NCBI GenBank assembly: GCA_963576725.1
Contig: OY755244.1
Span: forward strand, 33,577,876-33,641,875
DNA length: 64,000 bases
Source of the DNA: Azorinus chamasolen
Lineage: Eukaryota > Mollusca > Bivalvia > Cardiida > Solecurtidae
Direction of reading: 5' to 3'
Part shown: positions 1 to 10,737 of the stretch, in pieces
Layout: each line of letters opens with the position of its first letter
Numbering within the stretch: the first letter of the stretch is position 1
Notes under the pieces: model-generated
What the model was told of the DNA's origin: nothing
Database searches by the model: none
Seen by the model: the letters and a program-made list of their open reading frames with translations, nothing else
Position numbers and translations under genes: made by a program

Positions 1-2590
1 ACACGTCAAAATAATTTTTGAGTTACAGTTTTGACATACATAGTTACAAACACGTCACATTATGACGTCATTGTACACAACATGTGTCTATGTAAAGCGC
101 GCCATTTACATGAAGACCTACACAGTCGCCAACACGTCCGACACTCACTGTCAATGGGATTCGAAATGCGCCTTCGTTTTGGTATATTAAGCCCTTCATT
201 AGTGTTGTATGTATACACATGGACATGGACATTTCCACCGAGAAAAAAAATCTCGATTCAAGTTCAGTGAAAATGTTTGAAATGGACAAAAGATTCAGTA
301 CGAACTGCTGCATAAAATGTGTTGGAACAGGAGGAAGATTTTCGCGATCAGCTGAGTTAGTGAGTATAGCATATTTGAAATATGTTTGTGCTGTGCTGGA
401 TTCAGATGACTATTGTTGTTGATTGATGAGATATTTGTATGAGTAGAAATCTGCATAAACAAAAGGACATGCGGTGAAGAAAACGCAAAGTTGAGGAGGC
501 ATTTTAATTTAAATGTAGAATTGATTGTATGGGTCAGAGTAGCTGGTAGGTCTTTTTTGGCATACATTTTGTATATGATTCCTGACAGCGATTACAATTT
601 GTATTATTTTATCGAAATTAAGGCGCAAGTGCCAACAATCCTTTGTCATCTATCGTGACTCAATCGTGGACAGGTAGGTCGACCACCGTCCGCCAGTTTG
701 TTTGTTTTGACAGCGCGTATGAATCGTTCGAATGTCATTCGGTCGTTCGAATGTTATTCACTAGTGATTATATGCCCATGATTATCAAAAAATAAATGAT
801 AGTGTTACGTCACGCTGAAGCCACGTGTTATGTTATAAGAAATTTTAGTTAAATTTTGTTCGGGTTTATATACATGTATGCAAACACACACACATTAATC
901 CAAAATCTTGGTTGATTCATAATGATATCAAATGTACAGTTAATTCCTAATAATCCATATGATGTTTTATCCTATCAAAACTCCACCATGAATTCCACTG
1001 ATCATAAACTTATATGAATCCCAACTTTTATATTCCAATTTATTCTTGAAATTTGGACTGACAGCATTTTGTTATTAACACTCAAGATTACAGATAAATC
1101 ATTTTCAAATGAATTCTATAATTGTTCTATCATTACTGGGTCTATTCAAAATAGCCAAACGGAGACTAACCCCTGAAAATATACATGATCAGAGTAGACA
1201 CTGATTTACACCTTTTTAAAATATAACTTCATTTCCATCAGATCAGGATATTGATGGCCAAGAATGATATCATCTCTGGCTATTTCATATCAAATTTGTT
1301 GTCAAATGTTCTTTGCTATGACATCTCCCAGGGTTTTTTCTTTGATTTTAGGGAAAGGGCATGGCCTTACCAGAGGGGAAAAATAAGCGTGAAATGAATG
1401 CTTATGGAAAAAAAGGTCAGAAAATATCAACATAACATTTAACATGTTCATATTTTCTCTATCAAGTGACAGTACAATTCAATTAAAAGCATTTCATGCA
1501 GTTCTGATAATTTAATGGTGTTTTTCTTGTGTGTTTTGTCTGCAACTGCATAACTCTTGGCTATTACTAAAATTGTAAACACGTCATCAATGAGTTTTCA
1601 TAAAAACCCATTATAAATCAGAAATCACAGTAAATCTCAACTATTCCATTAACCAAGACAAATATGATTGGACTTAAAGATATCATCGGCATTTTTTGTA
1701 AATGAAGAAGCCTACATGTATGTCTCGCATTTTTGCGATGACAATGGAAAGTTCCATCTCGGTTTGTGGAGAAACTAATTAAATCCATTGTAGAGAGTAA
1801 TACGCATACTAGCCTGTTAACACTGCAAGAGAAGTTGGCATTTCTATCGTGTTTCATCAGTAAAATTACGCTAATAGAAAGAAATTGTTGTGGTACTGCT
1901 GGTATGAAAGCGAAAGTACAGACACTGCGATTCATAAACGCTATACGGATTACTCGGATCTCTAGGTTAGACGGATGTATAGAAATGCGGTTAGCGTTTT
2001 ATCACGTACACGGTGTCGATATCAAAAAATCCCTCTCCCTCCCTATCGGCGGAGAGGTAATTGATCAATGAAAAACACAACAGGTTTTCTAGTTGGGAAG
2101 TCTTTGCTATCGGCGGAGAAGAAATTTATAATTTACAGACAAGCTATTGCTGCTGTAGAAACGCCAATGTGTTGCGAAAACAATGTTTAACTAAACACCA
2201 GGAATGAGGTTCATATACGCATATATGATAAATGCTGATTTTCAAGCTTGCTCAACTCATATCCGCGGATATGAACTTCATATCTGGTCGGATCCGGTGT
2301 TTAGTCATACCGATATTCTTTCGCGTTTTTTGGGAGTATATTCAATAATTCAAGCTTTTAAAAGGTTGATCTTGTGTAGACTAGAAGTTATCTGACAAAG
2401 CGAAGTGTTATTAAATGCATGAAAAGTAAATAAATTAATGAACAATTTACAACAAAACTAGTTTAGAATTGAAGAGAACTATTTTCTCATGCGCATGTTC
2501 ACAAGAAATAGTGAACTCTTTGCCGTAAAAACGACCGATCGCTATATTGCATTCTTCGAAAGCAATAAAAACTACACAATTCAAAAATTA
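1..2590. other. Unassigned sequence, no gene recognised
   Basis: No cadherin-like exon, RNA gene or member of the repeat families used elsewhere was found on either strand. Open frames reach only about 105 codons, have no recognisable domain and no repeat-family match. The tetradecamer-like string CTATCGGCGGAGA occurs twice near 2043-2115. The region may be an intron or the 3' flank of the cadherin gene. Confidence 0.5.
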
Positions 2591-2595
2591 TCTAT

Positions 2596-2674
2596 TTCTC
2601 TAGTAAATGCTCCTGTTCAGTAGATTTATTCAAAGAGGTTGGGTCTAAAAATAGTCTATGAGGTAATGGGTTAA
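2596..2674. repeat. P-B palindromic element, right-end remnant
   Basis: Only the outer right segment of family P-B is present (TAGTAAATGCTCC through GAGGTAATGGGTTAA). The central hairpin and the left half are missing. Confidence 0.7.
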
Positions 2675-2835
2675 ATAAGAATAAATCAGAGGAGTAAGCC
2701 AAACATTGTGCAACACTACTTTCTGCATGTCTCCATCAACCTCATTTTTTGTAACTAGTCACTAGTCTTAGTTACTAGTCGACTACTGGAAATTGACAAA
2801 AGTAATCGAAAAAGAAAGCTTAATTTTTAATTAGT

Positions 2836-3085
2836 TTAACCCTTCGCTTGCTATTAACGCCAATATACCTACCTGTAAATAGTGAAGACCCAGATGAGAC
2901 AGCTCCTGCAGGAGCTGTCTCATCAGGGTCTGCACTATTTACAAGTTGATTGTGCAACCAGTGCACTCCACAGCAGTGATTGCACAGCGAAATACTTGTA
3001 CACAGTGAAGATATATGTAATTATATAACAGGGCATGGGTAAAGAAGGAGAAATGTATTTTAAAATTCAGCAAGAGATGGGTTAA
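2836..3085. mobile_element. P-C palindromic TTAA element
   Basis: A 250-bp unit bounded by TTAA on both sides. Its centre is a hairpin with arms from TAGTGAAGACCC to GGGTCTGCACTA and tip GCTCCTGCAGGAGC. Two further copies lie at 44909-45159 (inverted) and 61999-62248, so the borders are defined by comparison. TTAA target duplication is a habit of piggyBac and Kolobok transposons; the parent family is not identified. Confidence 0.85.
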
Positions 3086-3402
3086 CCTTTTGTTCTACGA
3101 ACAATGTAGGAGCTTTCAGCATCATTTGAAACCTGTATTAGGCTCATTCTGTAAAAATGATCACAACTGTATCTTTTTCCATCACAGATATGCACCTGTA
3201 CATACATGTTGACTATGTGTGAAACATAATTCTGATCAGAGGTGTGCATTGGAGGAATTTGTTGCACAAGATACTTGGTATGAACACACGGTCAGGTGCA
3301 ACACTATATATAAAACCATAAGCATTTTATCAGGGGGCCTTAAAAACCACCACCAACAGATGAGTTGTCGGTTGATAATATTGACACTGACAATAGTTCA
3401 AT

Positions 3403-3594
3403 CTCTCATAGACTATTTTTATATCCAACCTCTTTGAGTAAATCTACTGCATTTACTACAAAAAGGGGAAGTTTAGAATGGTGAAGGTTTTGAAACCATT
3501 GTGATAAATAGAGCATTTGCACATTATCACAATGGTTTCAAAAAGTGACTTTTTCATAATCATCAAAAGATGTCTATATGAGGGCACGGGTTAC
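3403..3594. mobile_element. P-B palindromic element, degenerate
   Basis: Carries the P-B stem (GAAACCATTGTGATAAATAG and its complement) around a shortened tip near 3517-3525, with the usual flanks. The left end reads CTCTCATAGACTATTTTTA; the right end merges into the next element. Confidence 0.75.
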
Positions 3595-3842
3595 CCTTTA
3601 CTCCATAAACATGACTTTCTACGCCTTTGCAAACAGAGTAGACCCAGATCAGAAAACTCCTGTAGAAGCTGTCTGATCAGAGCCTGCTCTGTTTGCTTAT
3701 GATATAATATTGATATGATTCTACAGTTTCTGCCATGGTCAAACATTTCTGTGTCTATGTGGTATTAGAACAATTAATCTAATTAATATCCGTGATACAT
3801 GTCCTTATTTCTTACACAAATATTCATGGAGTGAAGGGTTAA
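3591..3842. mobile_element. P-A palindromic TTAA element
   Basis: Family P-A: TTACCCTTTACTCCAT at the left, a hairpin with arms TTTGCAAACAGAGTAGACCC and GCCTGCTCTGTTTGC, then a segment containing TATTCATGGAGT and a terminal GGGTTAA. It shares its last TTAA with the next copy. Confidence 0.85.
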
Positions 3843-4088
3843 CCCTTTCCCTGTTCTATGTTTATTTCAGTTTTCAGTGCCTATTGCATATTCATGGCCA
3901 AAATAGTTATACTGAAATATGGAAGGTGGATAATTGTAGCCAGTGTAGAGAGTAAAGACACAGATCTTTCAAATTCTATTAGCAAACAGAGCAGACCCTG
4001 ATCAGACGGCTCCTCTAGGAGCCGCCTGATCTGGGTCTACTCTGTGTGCAAATGCGTGAAAACACGTTTATATGAGGGAAAGGGTTAA
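3839..4088. mobile_element. P-A palindromic TTAA element (opposite orientation)
   Basis: A clean 250-bp copy from TTAACCCTTTCCCTG to GGGAAAGGGTTAA with tip GCTCCTCTAGGAGC. It ends 17 bp from the splice donor of the exon at 4106-4303, inside the intron. Confidence 0.9.
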
Positions 4089-4105
4089 GAGCTAAACTGA
4101 GTTAC

Positions 4106-4303
4106 CACTTGTTATGGTGTATGTATTTATAACATTGTTGTTAGCTTCAGCATCATCATCAGAGCAGGTGAGCTGAGCAACTGATGTTGAAAGAGCAGCA
4201 TCTTCAGCTACGCTGGCGCTGTACAGCGATGCAGTGCAGGATGGTGTATGGTCATTCTCATCTGTTACCGTCACAGTCAGCACATAAGTTGCAAATAGGG
4301 GAC
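4106..4303 (-). CDS. Cadherin exon, Cys-type repeat (module copy 3, second exon)
   Basis: Exon of 198 nt, phase 1 at both ends; acceptor TTTCAG before 4303 and donor GTAACT after 4106. It encodes PLFATYVLTVTVTDENDH (end of one repeat and the linker), then TPSC, YSASVAEDA and LTCSDDD, ending NTYTITSG. It is the counterpart of the exons at 17719-17925 and 28420-28623. Two cysteines about 36 residues apart mark the Cys-type repeat. The next exon, expected to encode about 51 residues, was not found to the left. Confidence 0.93.
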
Positions 4304-4498
4304 CTGAAATTCAAGAAAGAGAGCTGGTATTTCAAGACTTAACAATTTCAACTTTCAAGACATTGGTAAGGTCACTGGATGCTCTTGAAGCCAAATGTTT
4401 TCATAATTTAGAATTTTAAAACCAAAACTTCATCAATTTCCCTGCAAACAAACCCCAGCATATAAGGATGATACTACAAGACATACTACATAAATACT

Positions 4499-4778
4499 TT
4501 AATTCTTTATACCTTTTCTATGCCTTTGCAAACAGAGTAGACCCAGACCAGACAGTTACTGTAGGAGTCTTCTGATCTAGGTCTACTCTGGTTAGTTAAA
4601 TTTTTATAATGGTACCTGAACACAGGATTTTTACTTATCTTATCAGAAACTGTAGAATCACAGTTTCTTAAGAAAACAAAGCAGACCCTCATCAGACTGC
4701 TAGTGTAGGAGCCGTCTGATCTGGGTCTACTCTGTTTGCAAAGGCGTGAGAAGGTGTTTATATAAAGGAAAGGTTTAA
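4499..4778. mobile_element. Composite of two P-A hairpins
   Basis: Two P-A cores lie head to tail (hairpins near 4527-4588 and 4676-4741) between outer TTAA borders. This suggests one element inserted in, or fused with, another. Confidence 0.7.
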
Positions 4779-5003
4779 CCCTTTCCTCGATAAATATGCC
4801 TTTCTAGGCCTCTGTAAAAGTCACTTTATGAAACCATTGTGATAAATAGAGCATTTGCTCCTACAGGAACAAATGCTCTAATTATCACAATGGTTTCAAA
4901 CTTCAAAATTCTAAAACATTCCTTTTCTCTAGTAAATGCTCCTTTTGGGTAGATTCAATCAAAGTGGTTGGGTCTAAAAATAGCCTATGGAGGAAAGGGT
5001 TAA
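4775..5003. mobile_element. P-B palindromic TTAA element
   Basis: TTAACCCTTTCCTC to GAGGAAAGGGTTAA, about 229 bp. Central stem with arms GAAACCATTGTGATAAATAG and its complement; tip GCTCCTACAGGAAC, one base off the usual form. Shares a TTAA with the preceding P-A composite. Confidence 0.88.
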
Positions 5004-5044
5004 ATGATGGTAACAAATTAATACAATATTTTTAAAATTATTAC

Positions 5045-6478
5045 CTGGTACTGTACCACTGTCAGTTGCATAGATTGTTAAAGCGTATACATTCGCTGTT
5101 TCTCGGTCCAGTATCCCGCTCACAGTAACCAGTCCTGAGGAAGGATCTATAGTGAACAGACCATCTCCACTGTTAGTTACACTGTCAATACTGTACGTAA
5201 TTGTTCCATCTGTACCATGGTCCAGGTCAGATGCATCAACGTCATCCACCGATGTTCCTATAGCTGAATTCTCAGCTATATTAACAGCATTATTGCTAGC
5301 TGTTAGTATTGGGGTGTTGTCGTTAATGTTTGTCACTTGTATAGCCACTGTGGCTGTTCCTGTATTAGATCCAGCATCCACTGCTTGAGCAACCAGAACA
5401 TAATTCTTAACAGCAGAGTCATAATCCAGATTTGCAATATTATTGACAACAACATCTCCATTTGGATCAATTCTAAACACATTGTCGGAGTTGCCACTCG
5501 CAAAAGACATCGTCCAACTTGAATCATCTATATCTGTGACAGTGACTGTGACAACTGTGGTCTCAATGGTAGCATTCTCAATTAAAGTAGCACTGTAAAC
5601 CCCTGGATTGAATACTGGAGTTCCATCATTCACATCGGTTACAGTGATTGTGACTGTTTCTGAGTCACTCATAGGTGAAGAGCCATCATCTGTTGCAACC
5701 ACTGTAAGAGTGATTGGATTTGTGCCTAGAGTGTCAAAGTCAATCGTTGCAATGGTGTACAGTATTCCACTGACAGGGTCCACCTCAAAGTAAGTATTTG
5801 AAGAACTGAGACTGTATGTGACAGTCTCTGAAGTGTCTATGGTATCCGTAGCTGTAACTGTATACACACTGGTACCTACAGCAGTTGTCTCTGCAACATT
5901 CAGAGTATATGGAGTGCTCTGGAATACAGGGGCAGCTTCATTCACATCTGTGATGTCCACATTTACTGTGGCTGTGAATGATAAAGATGCCATCCCACTA
6001 TCACTGACTCTGATCAAAACTCTGTACGTTGGAGTGGACTCAAAGTCAAACATCTGGCCAGCATCTAAAGTCATGACACCTGATGAGTCAATTGAGAATG
6101 GAACAGTGGTTGCAACACCGTTCACAAATACTATAGAGTATGTCAAGGCATTGTTAGTGCCAGTACCATCACCATCAGAGCAACTTAGTGTCTCTATGGT
6201 CGTGGAGGCAGCTGTGTTTTCAGCAAACTGCACAGAGTTTAAAGCAGGCGTGCAAGATGGGGTATTATCATTGGCATCAGTTACGGTAACAGATACGGTC
6301 GTTGTACCAGTCAGTGGTGAGCCAGCGAAATTGTCTGTACCAAATACTTCAAGCACATAAGGATTTGCTGTTGCTGTCTCATAGTCAAGTGCAGCTGTGA
6401 TTTTTATTTCACCGGTAGTGCTGTCAATTTCGAAGTTGGTGTCAACATTACCACTGTTGATTGTATAGGTAACCACAG
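5045..6478 (-). CDS. Large cadherin exon, four linkers (module copy 3, first exon)
   Basis: Exon of 1434 nt (478 codons), phase 1 at both ends; acceptor TATTGCAG at 6479 and donor GTAATA at 5044. It starts AVVTYTINSGN in mid-repeat, then has linkers TDANDNTPSC, TDVNEAAPVF, TDVNDGTPVF and TNINDNTPIL, and ends YATDSGTVP. The first complete repeat is Cys-type (TPSC, then LSCSDGD). Linker order and wording match the exons at 18801-20189 and 36151-37839. No stop occurs inside. Antisense open frames over this exon are shadows. Confidence 0.97.
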
Positions 6479-6511
6479 CTGCAATAAAGGATAAACAGTG
6501 TCACAGTAATT

Positions 6512-7009
6512 TTAACCCTTTCCCTGTTGCATATTCATGTAAGAAATAATGATGTCATGAATATTAATTAGAATTTATTTTTTGATGGCATATGAACACA
6601 GGCCATTTTGGCCCAGACAGAAGCTGTAGAATCAGATCTATATTACACCATAAACAAACAGAGCAGACCCTGATCAGACGGCTCCAATAGGAGCTGTCTG
6701 ATCTGGGTCTACTCTGTTTGCAGATGCATCAAAATGCACTTACATAAGGGAAATGGTTAAAACAGTTTCCCTGTTAAATATTCATGTAAGAAATAATGAC
6801 ATCATGAATACTGGTGTACTCATTAACTGAATTTTTATAATGGCATATTATGTACTTAAAATATTTTGGTATTGGTAGAAACTGTTGAGTCAGATCTATT
6901 ATAATTTCAAAAGCAAACAGAGCAGAACCTGATCAGACAGCTCCTATAGGAGCCATCTGATCTGGGTCTACGCTGTTTGCAAAGGCATTTATATGAAGGA
7001 AAGGGTTAA
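6512..7009. mobile_element. Two abutting P-A elements
   Basis: Copies at 6512-6760 and 6757-7009 share the central TTAA (6757-6760). Both have the GCAAACAGAGCAGACCC hairpin and an ATTCATGTAAGAAATAATGA segment. The left copy begins 33 bp from the acceptor of the large exon at 5045-6478. Confidence 0.88.
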
Positions 7010-7212
7010 CTCTTTTCATGCTAGTATTTAATTCATGATTCCCTATGCAAACATTGCATCCAGATGGACTCCCAAATAGCTTGGAAGCTTAAATTATCAG
7101 GGTCCTGTTTGATAAGTAGACTGCATTTCTGAATGAAAGTAACTGACTTTTAGAATTGCAGAAAATATCAACTTTTGCAGATAAAACTAATACTTAGCTT
7201 GCAAAAGGTTAA
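7006..7212. mobile_element. P-G TTAA element
   Basis: TTAACTCTTTTCATGCTAG to TTAGCTTGCAAAAGGTTAA, about 207 bp, sharing TTAA with the preceding P-A. It resembles the outer element at 35309-35728. No strong central hairpin. Confidence 0.6.
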
Positions 7213-7685
7213 ACATGATTTCAAGTAATGATAAGAAATGTCATTGAGCCACAAAACCACTTTTGTTTTCAATGGCCCATTTCAATATGTCTATGCTTAT
7301 TCTTAATTTGCTTTGTGTCTATGCAAGCTATCTGTAATCTGTATGCCAAGTTTAGTCATATTATGTCTTTCTTAAAGTTATTGAGCGTAAACAGATTCTT
7401 AAATTTTAGAATAAGTGACCGTGGCCCTGGAACACCCCCCCCCCCCCACCCCCAAAGCTGTGTCCAAGACGCCATATATGCAAATATAAGGTTTGTATCT
7501 ATGCAAGCTATCTGTACGCCAAATTTGGTCACAATATACCTTTCCTAATTTCAGAAATTGCATAGAAATGGATTTTCTATTTTTAGTAACATTGACCTTG
7601 ACCTTCAATCCAACCTAGATATTGAGCGGAAACCATGAGTCGGAAGACAAATGCCAAAACAAACCACATGTGCATTCATCAATCT
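7213..7685. other. Intron sequence with pearl-like remnant and C-homopolymer
   Basis: Contains two copies of TGTCTATGCAAGCTATCTGT-like sequence (near 7317 and 7497), a run of about 14 C at 7433-7447, and ACCTTGACCTTCAA. Taken together this looks like a decayed core of a tandem-core element. No coding signal. Confidence 0.45.
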
Positions 7686-7935
7686 GTTAAGGCCTTTCCT
7701 TCATATAAATTCTTTTTCACACATCTGTGAACAGAATAGACCCAGATCAGATGGCTCCTATAGGAACTGTCTGATCAGGGTCTGCACTAATGGAATTTTA
7801 TAGTTCTGTTTTTTGACTTTCCAAAATGGCAAAAATTAATGTTCACCCTTCCATATTTCATTATAACTGTTTTGTCCATGAATATTTAGTAAGTATTGAA
7901 AATTGCAATAAATATAGAAAAAAAATATAGTACTG
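7686..7935. mobile_element. P-A palindromic element, right end decayed
   Basis: Starts TTAAGGCCTTTCCTTCATA and has the hairpin GAATAGACCCAGATCAGATG, tip GCTCCTATAGGAAC, and the TCCATATTTCATTATAACTG segment. The terminal GGGTTAA is not recognisable. Confidence 0.75.
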
Positions 7936-8001
7936 TTTAATACACATGTATTTATATTTTTATATATGCAGAATTTTTTTTCTACTAGCATATCATAACT
8001 A

Positions 8002-8191
8002 TTAACCCATTCCCTCATAGGTGATTTTTAGACTCCGACCTCTTTGAATAAATCTACCAAAAAAAAGCATTTACTAGAATAAAGAAAATTTTACAATTGT
8101 GTACCGTTGAACTATGAACCAATGCTCTTGTTATCACAATGGTTTTGAAAAGTGACTTTTACAGAGGCATCAATATGAGGGAATGGCTTAA
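8002..8191. mobile_element. P-B palindromic element, hairpin partly deleted
   Basis: TTAACCCATTCCCTCATAG to GAGGGAATGGCTTAA. The right arm (CAATGCTC, TTATCACAATGG) survives; most of the left arm and the tip are lost. Confidence 0.8.
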
Positions 8192-8195
8192 ACAA

Positions 8196-10098
8196 AACAA
8201 GAGCACCGCGAGACGGGGCAATATACGCCCGAAGGCTGTTCTATTTACACAATGTGTGAACCTTCAGAAGTTGCGCATATGAGGACTCTATTAGGGCTAA
8301 GGCAATAGCAAGGAGAGTAAAACTGCTTATTGTAATAGTAATCTTTTATTTGTCGGACACAAAATTTGCTAACGCTCTATTTGTGACCTTGACCTTGAAA
8401 GTTCACAATTGGGTTTTGTATGCAACACACCTTCAAGTGATACTGAAGCCCTATTTGTGACCTTGACCTTGAAAGTTCACAATTGGGTTTTGTACGCGAC
8501 ACACCTTCAAGTGATACTGAACATATGTGTGAAAGAATTTTGAAAATCGGAGAAAAAATGAGTAAGTTACAGCCAGGACACGAATTTGCTAACGGACGGA
8601 CAGAATTGCTAACGCCCTATTTGTGACCTTGACCTTGAAAGTTCACCATTGGGTTTTGTACGCGACACACCTTCAAGTGATACTGAACATATGTGTGAAA
8701 GAATTTTGAAAATTGGTGAAAAGATGAGTAAGTTTTAGCAAGGACACGAAAATTGCTAACGCCCTATTTGTGACCTTGACCTTGAAAGTTCACAATTGGG
8801 TTTTGTACGCGACACACCTTCAAGTGATACTGAACATTTGTGTGAAAGAATTTTGAAAATCGGAGAAAAAATGAGTAAGTTATAGCCAGGACACGAATTT
8901 GCTAACGGACGGACGGCCAGAATTGCTAACGCCCTATTTGTGACCTTGACCTTGAAAGTTCACCATTGGGTTTTGTACGCGACACACCTTCAAGTGATAC
9001 TGAACATACGTGTGAAAGAATTTTGAAAATTGGTGAAAAGATGAGTAAGTTTTAGCAAGGACACGAAAATTGCTAACGCCCTATTTGTGACCTTGACCTT
9101 GAAAGTTCACAATTGGGTTTTGTACGCGACACACCTTCAAGTGATACTGAACATTTGTGTGAAAGAATTTTGAAAATCGGAGAAAAAATGAGTAAGTTAT
9201 AGCCAGGACACGAATTTGCTAACGGACGGACGGACGGACAGACAGACGGACGGACGGACATTTGGGTTTTGTACGCGACACACCTTCAAGTGATACTGAA
9301 CATATGTGTGAAAGAATTTTGAAAATCGGAGAAAAAATGAGTAAGTTATAGCCAGGACACGAATTTGCTAACGGACGGACAGAATTGCTAACGCCCTATT
9401 TGTGACCTTGACCTTGAAAGTTCACCATTGGGTTTTGTACGCGACACACCTTCAAGTGATACTGAACATATGTGTGAAAGAATTTTGAAAATTGGTGAAA
9501 AGATGAGTAAGTTTTACCAAGGACACGAAAATTGCTAACGCCCTATTTGTGACCTTGACCTTGAAAGTTCACAATTGGGTTTTGTACGCGACACACCTTC
9601 AAGTGATACTGAACATTTGTGTGAAAGAATTTTGAAAATCGGAGAAAAAATGAGTAAGTTATAGCCAGGACACGAATTTGCTAACGGACGGACGGACAGA
9701 ATTGCTAACGCCCTATTTGTGACCTTGACCTTGAAAGTTCACCATTGGGTTTTGTACGCGACACACCTTCAAGTGATACTGAACATACGTGTGAAAGAAT
9801 TTTGAAAATTGGTGAAAAGATGAGTAAGTTTTAGCAAGGACACGAAAATTGCTAACGCCCTATTTGTGACCTTGACCTTGAAAGTTTACAATTGGGTTTT
9901 GTACGCGACACACCTTCAAGTGATACTGAACATTTGTGTGAAAGAATTTTGAAAATCGGAGAAAAAATGAGTAAGTTATAGCCAGGACACGAATTTGCTA
10001 ACGGACGGACGGACGGACAGACAGACAGACGGACACCCAGCCAGACGGCCAGACGATGGAGACCATAACATAATACGACCCTTCGGGCGTATAAAAAT
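8196..10098. mobile_element. Pearl/HINE-like element with dimeric tandem core
   Basis: Begins AACAAGAGCACCGCGAGACG with subterminal ATACGCCCGAAGG, and ends with the complement CCTTCGGGCGTAT after an (ACGG/ACAG)n tract at about 10005-10040. The core repeats the GCCCTATTTGTGACCTTGAC unit with starts near 8614, 8761, 8931, 9078, 9393, 9540, 9710 and 9857. Spacings alternate 147 and 170 bp, a dimer of about 317 bp. A second microsatellite at 9222-9260 suggests a partial internal duplication. Architecture matches bivalve pearl (CvA-type) elements; no transposase is encoded. Confidence 0.82.
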
Positions 10099-10139
10099 TG
10101 AGTGATTAATCATTTAAAAAATGTTTGAGTGTTTGTTAC

Positions 10140-10262
10140 CTGCATCACCCTCGTCAGTGTCTGTGAAGACCACAGTTCCAACAACAGTTCCAGTGGCACT
10201 GTCCTCAGCTACAGAAAACCCATACGGGTTCATCCCAGGAGTAGGGGTATTGTCATTCACGT
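10140..10262 (-). CDS. Cadherin exon, 41 codons (module copy 2, fourth exon)
   Basis: A 123-nt phase 1-1 exon; acceptor GCTTCAG at 10263 and donor GTAACA at 10139. It encodes VNDNTPTPGMNPYGFSVAED, then GTVVGTVVFTDTDEGDA. The split first codon becomes D when joined to the exon at 14551-14703, completing DVNDNTP. The split last codon becomes A on joining 5045-6478. Too short to stand out as an open frame; found by junction matching with the exon at 22116-22238. Confidence 0.92.
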
Positions 10263-10380
10263 CTGAAGCAAAATAAAAAGATTATTGTCCAGGCAAAAGA
10301 TGAATTCATATAAATATAATTTTACATCTGTGTGAGTAGCAATAACCATAGCATATCCAAATGCAAGATATGACATCTAT

Positions 10381-10737
10381 ACAGTGATTATTGAATGAAT
10401 AGCAAATGCAAGGTACAACAAGACCTCTTTATAGGACCTCTCTACAGTGATCAATGAATGAATAGTAAATGCAAGAATGATAGAATTACTATAGTGATTA
10501 TTGAATGAATAGCAAATGCAAAGTACAAGACCTCTCTATAGGACCTCTCTATAGTGATCATTGAATGAATAGTAAATGCAAGAATGATAGAATTACTATG
10601 GTGATCAATGAATGAATAGCAAATGCAGGGTACAAGACCTCTCTATAGGACCTCTCTATAGTGATCAATGAATGAATAGTAAATGCATGTGCATCAGGAC
10701 ATCCCTACAGTATCAATGAATGCATAGCAAATGCAAC
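10381..10737. repeat. Intronic tandem repeat of about 105 bp
   Basis: Imperfect units containing TGAATGAATAGCAAATGCA, ACAAGACCTCTCTATAGGA and AATGATAGAATTACTAT. The array resumes at 12153-12199 (AATGATAGAATTACTCTACA), so the element at 10738-12152 inserted inside it. Confidence 0.8.

Noticed and set aside
3082..3267. Minus-strand frame left of 4106 as the next cadherin exon
   Set aside because: No LDRE, DxND or similar motif and no acceptor/donor pair of the needed phase; the expected exon of about 51 codons was not found in 1-4100.
5152..6360. Plus-strand open frames of 78-180 codons over the cadherin exon
   Set aside because: Antisense shadows rich in V, T and S complementing the cadherin frame; the minus strand has splice-consistent cadherin repeats.
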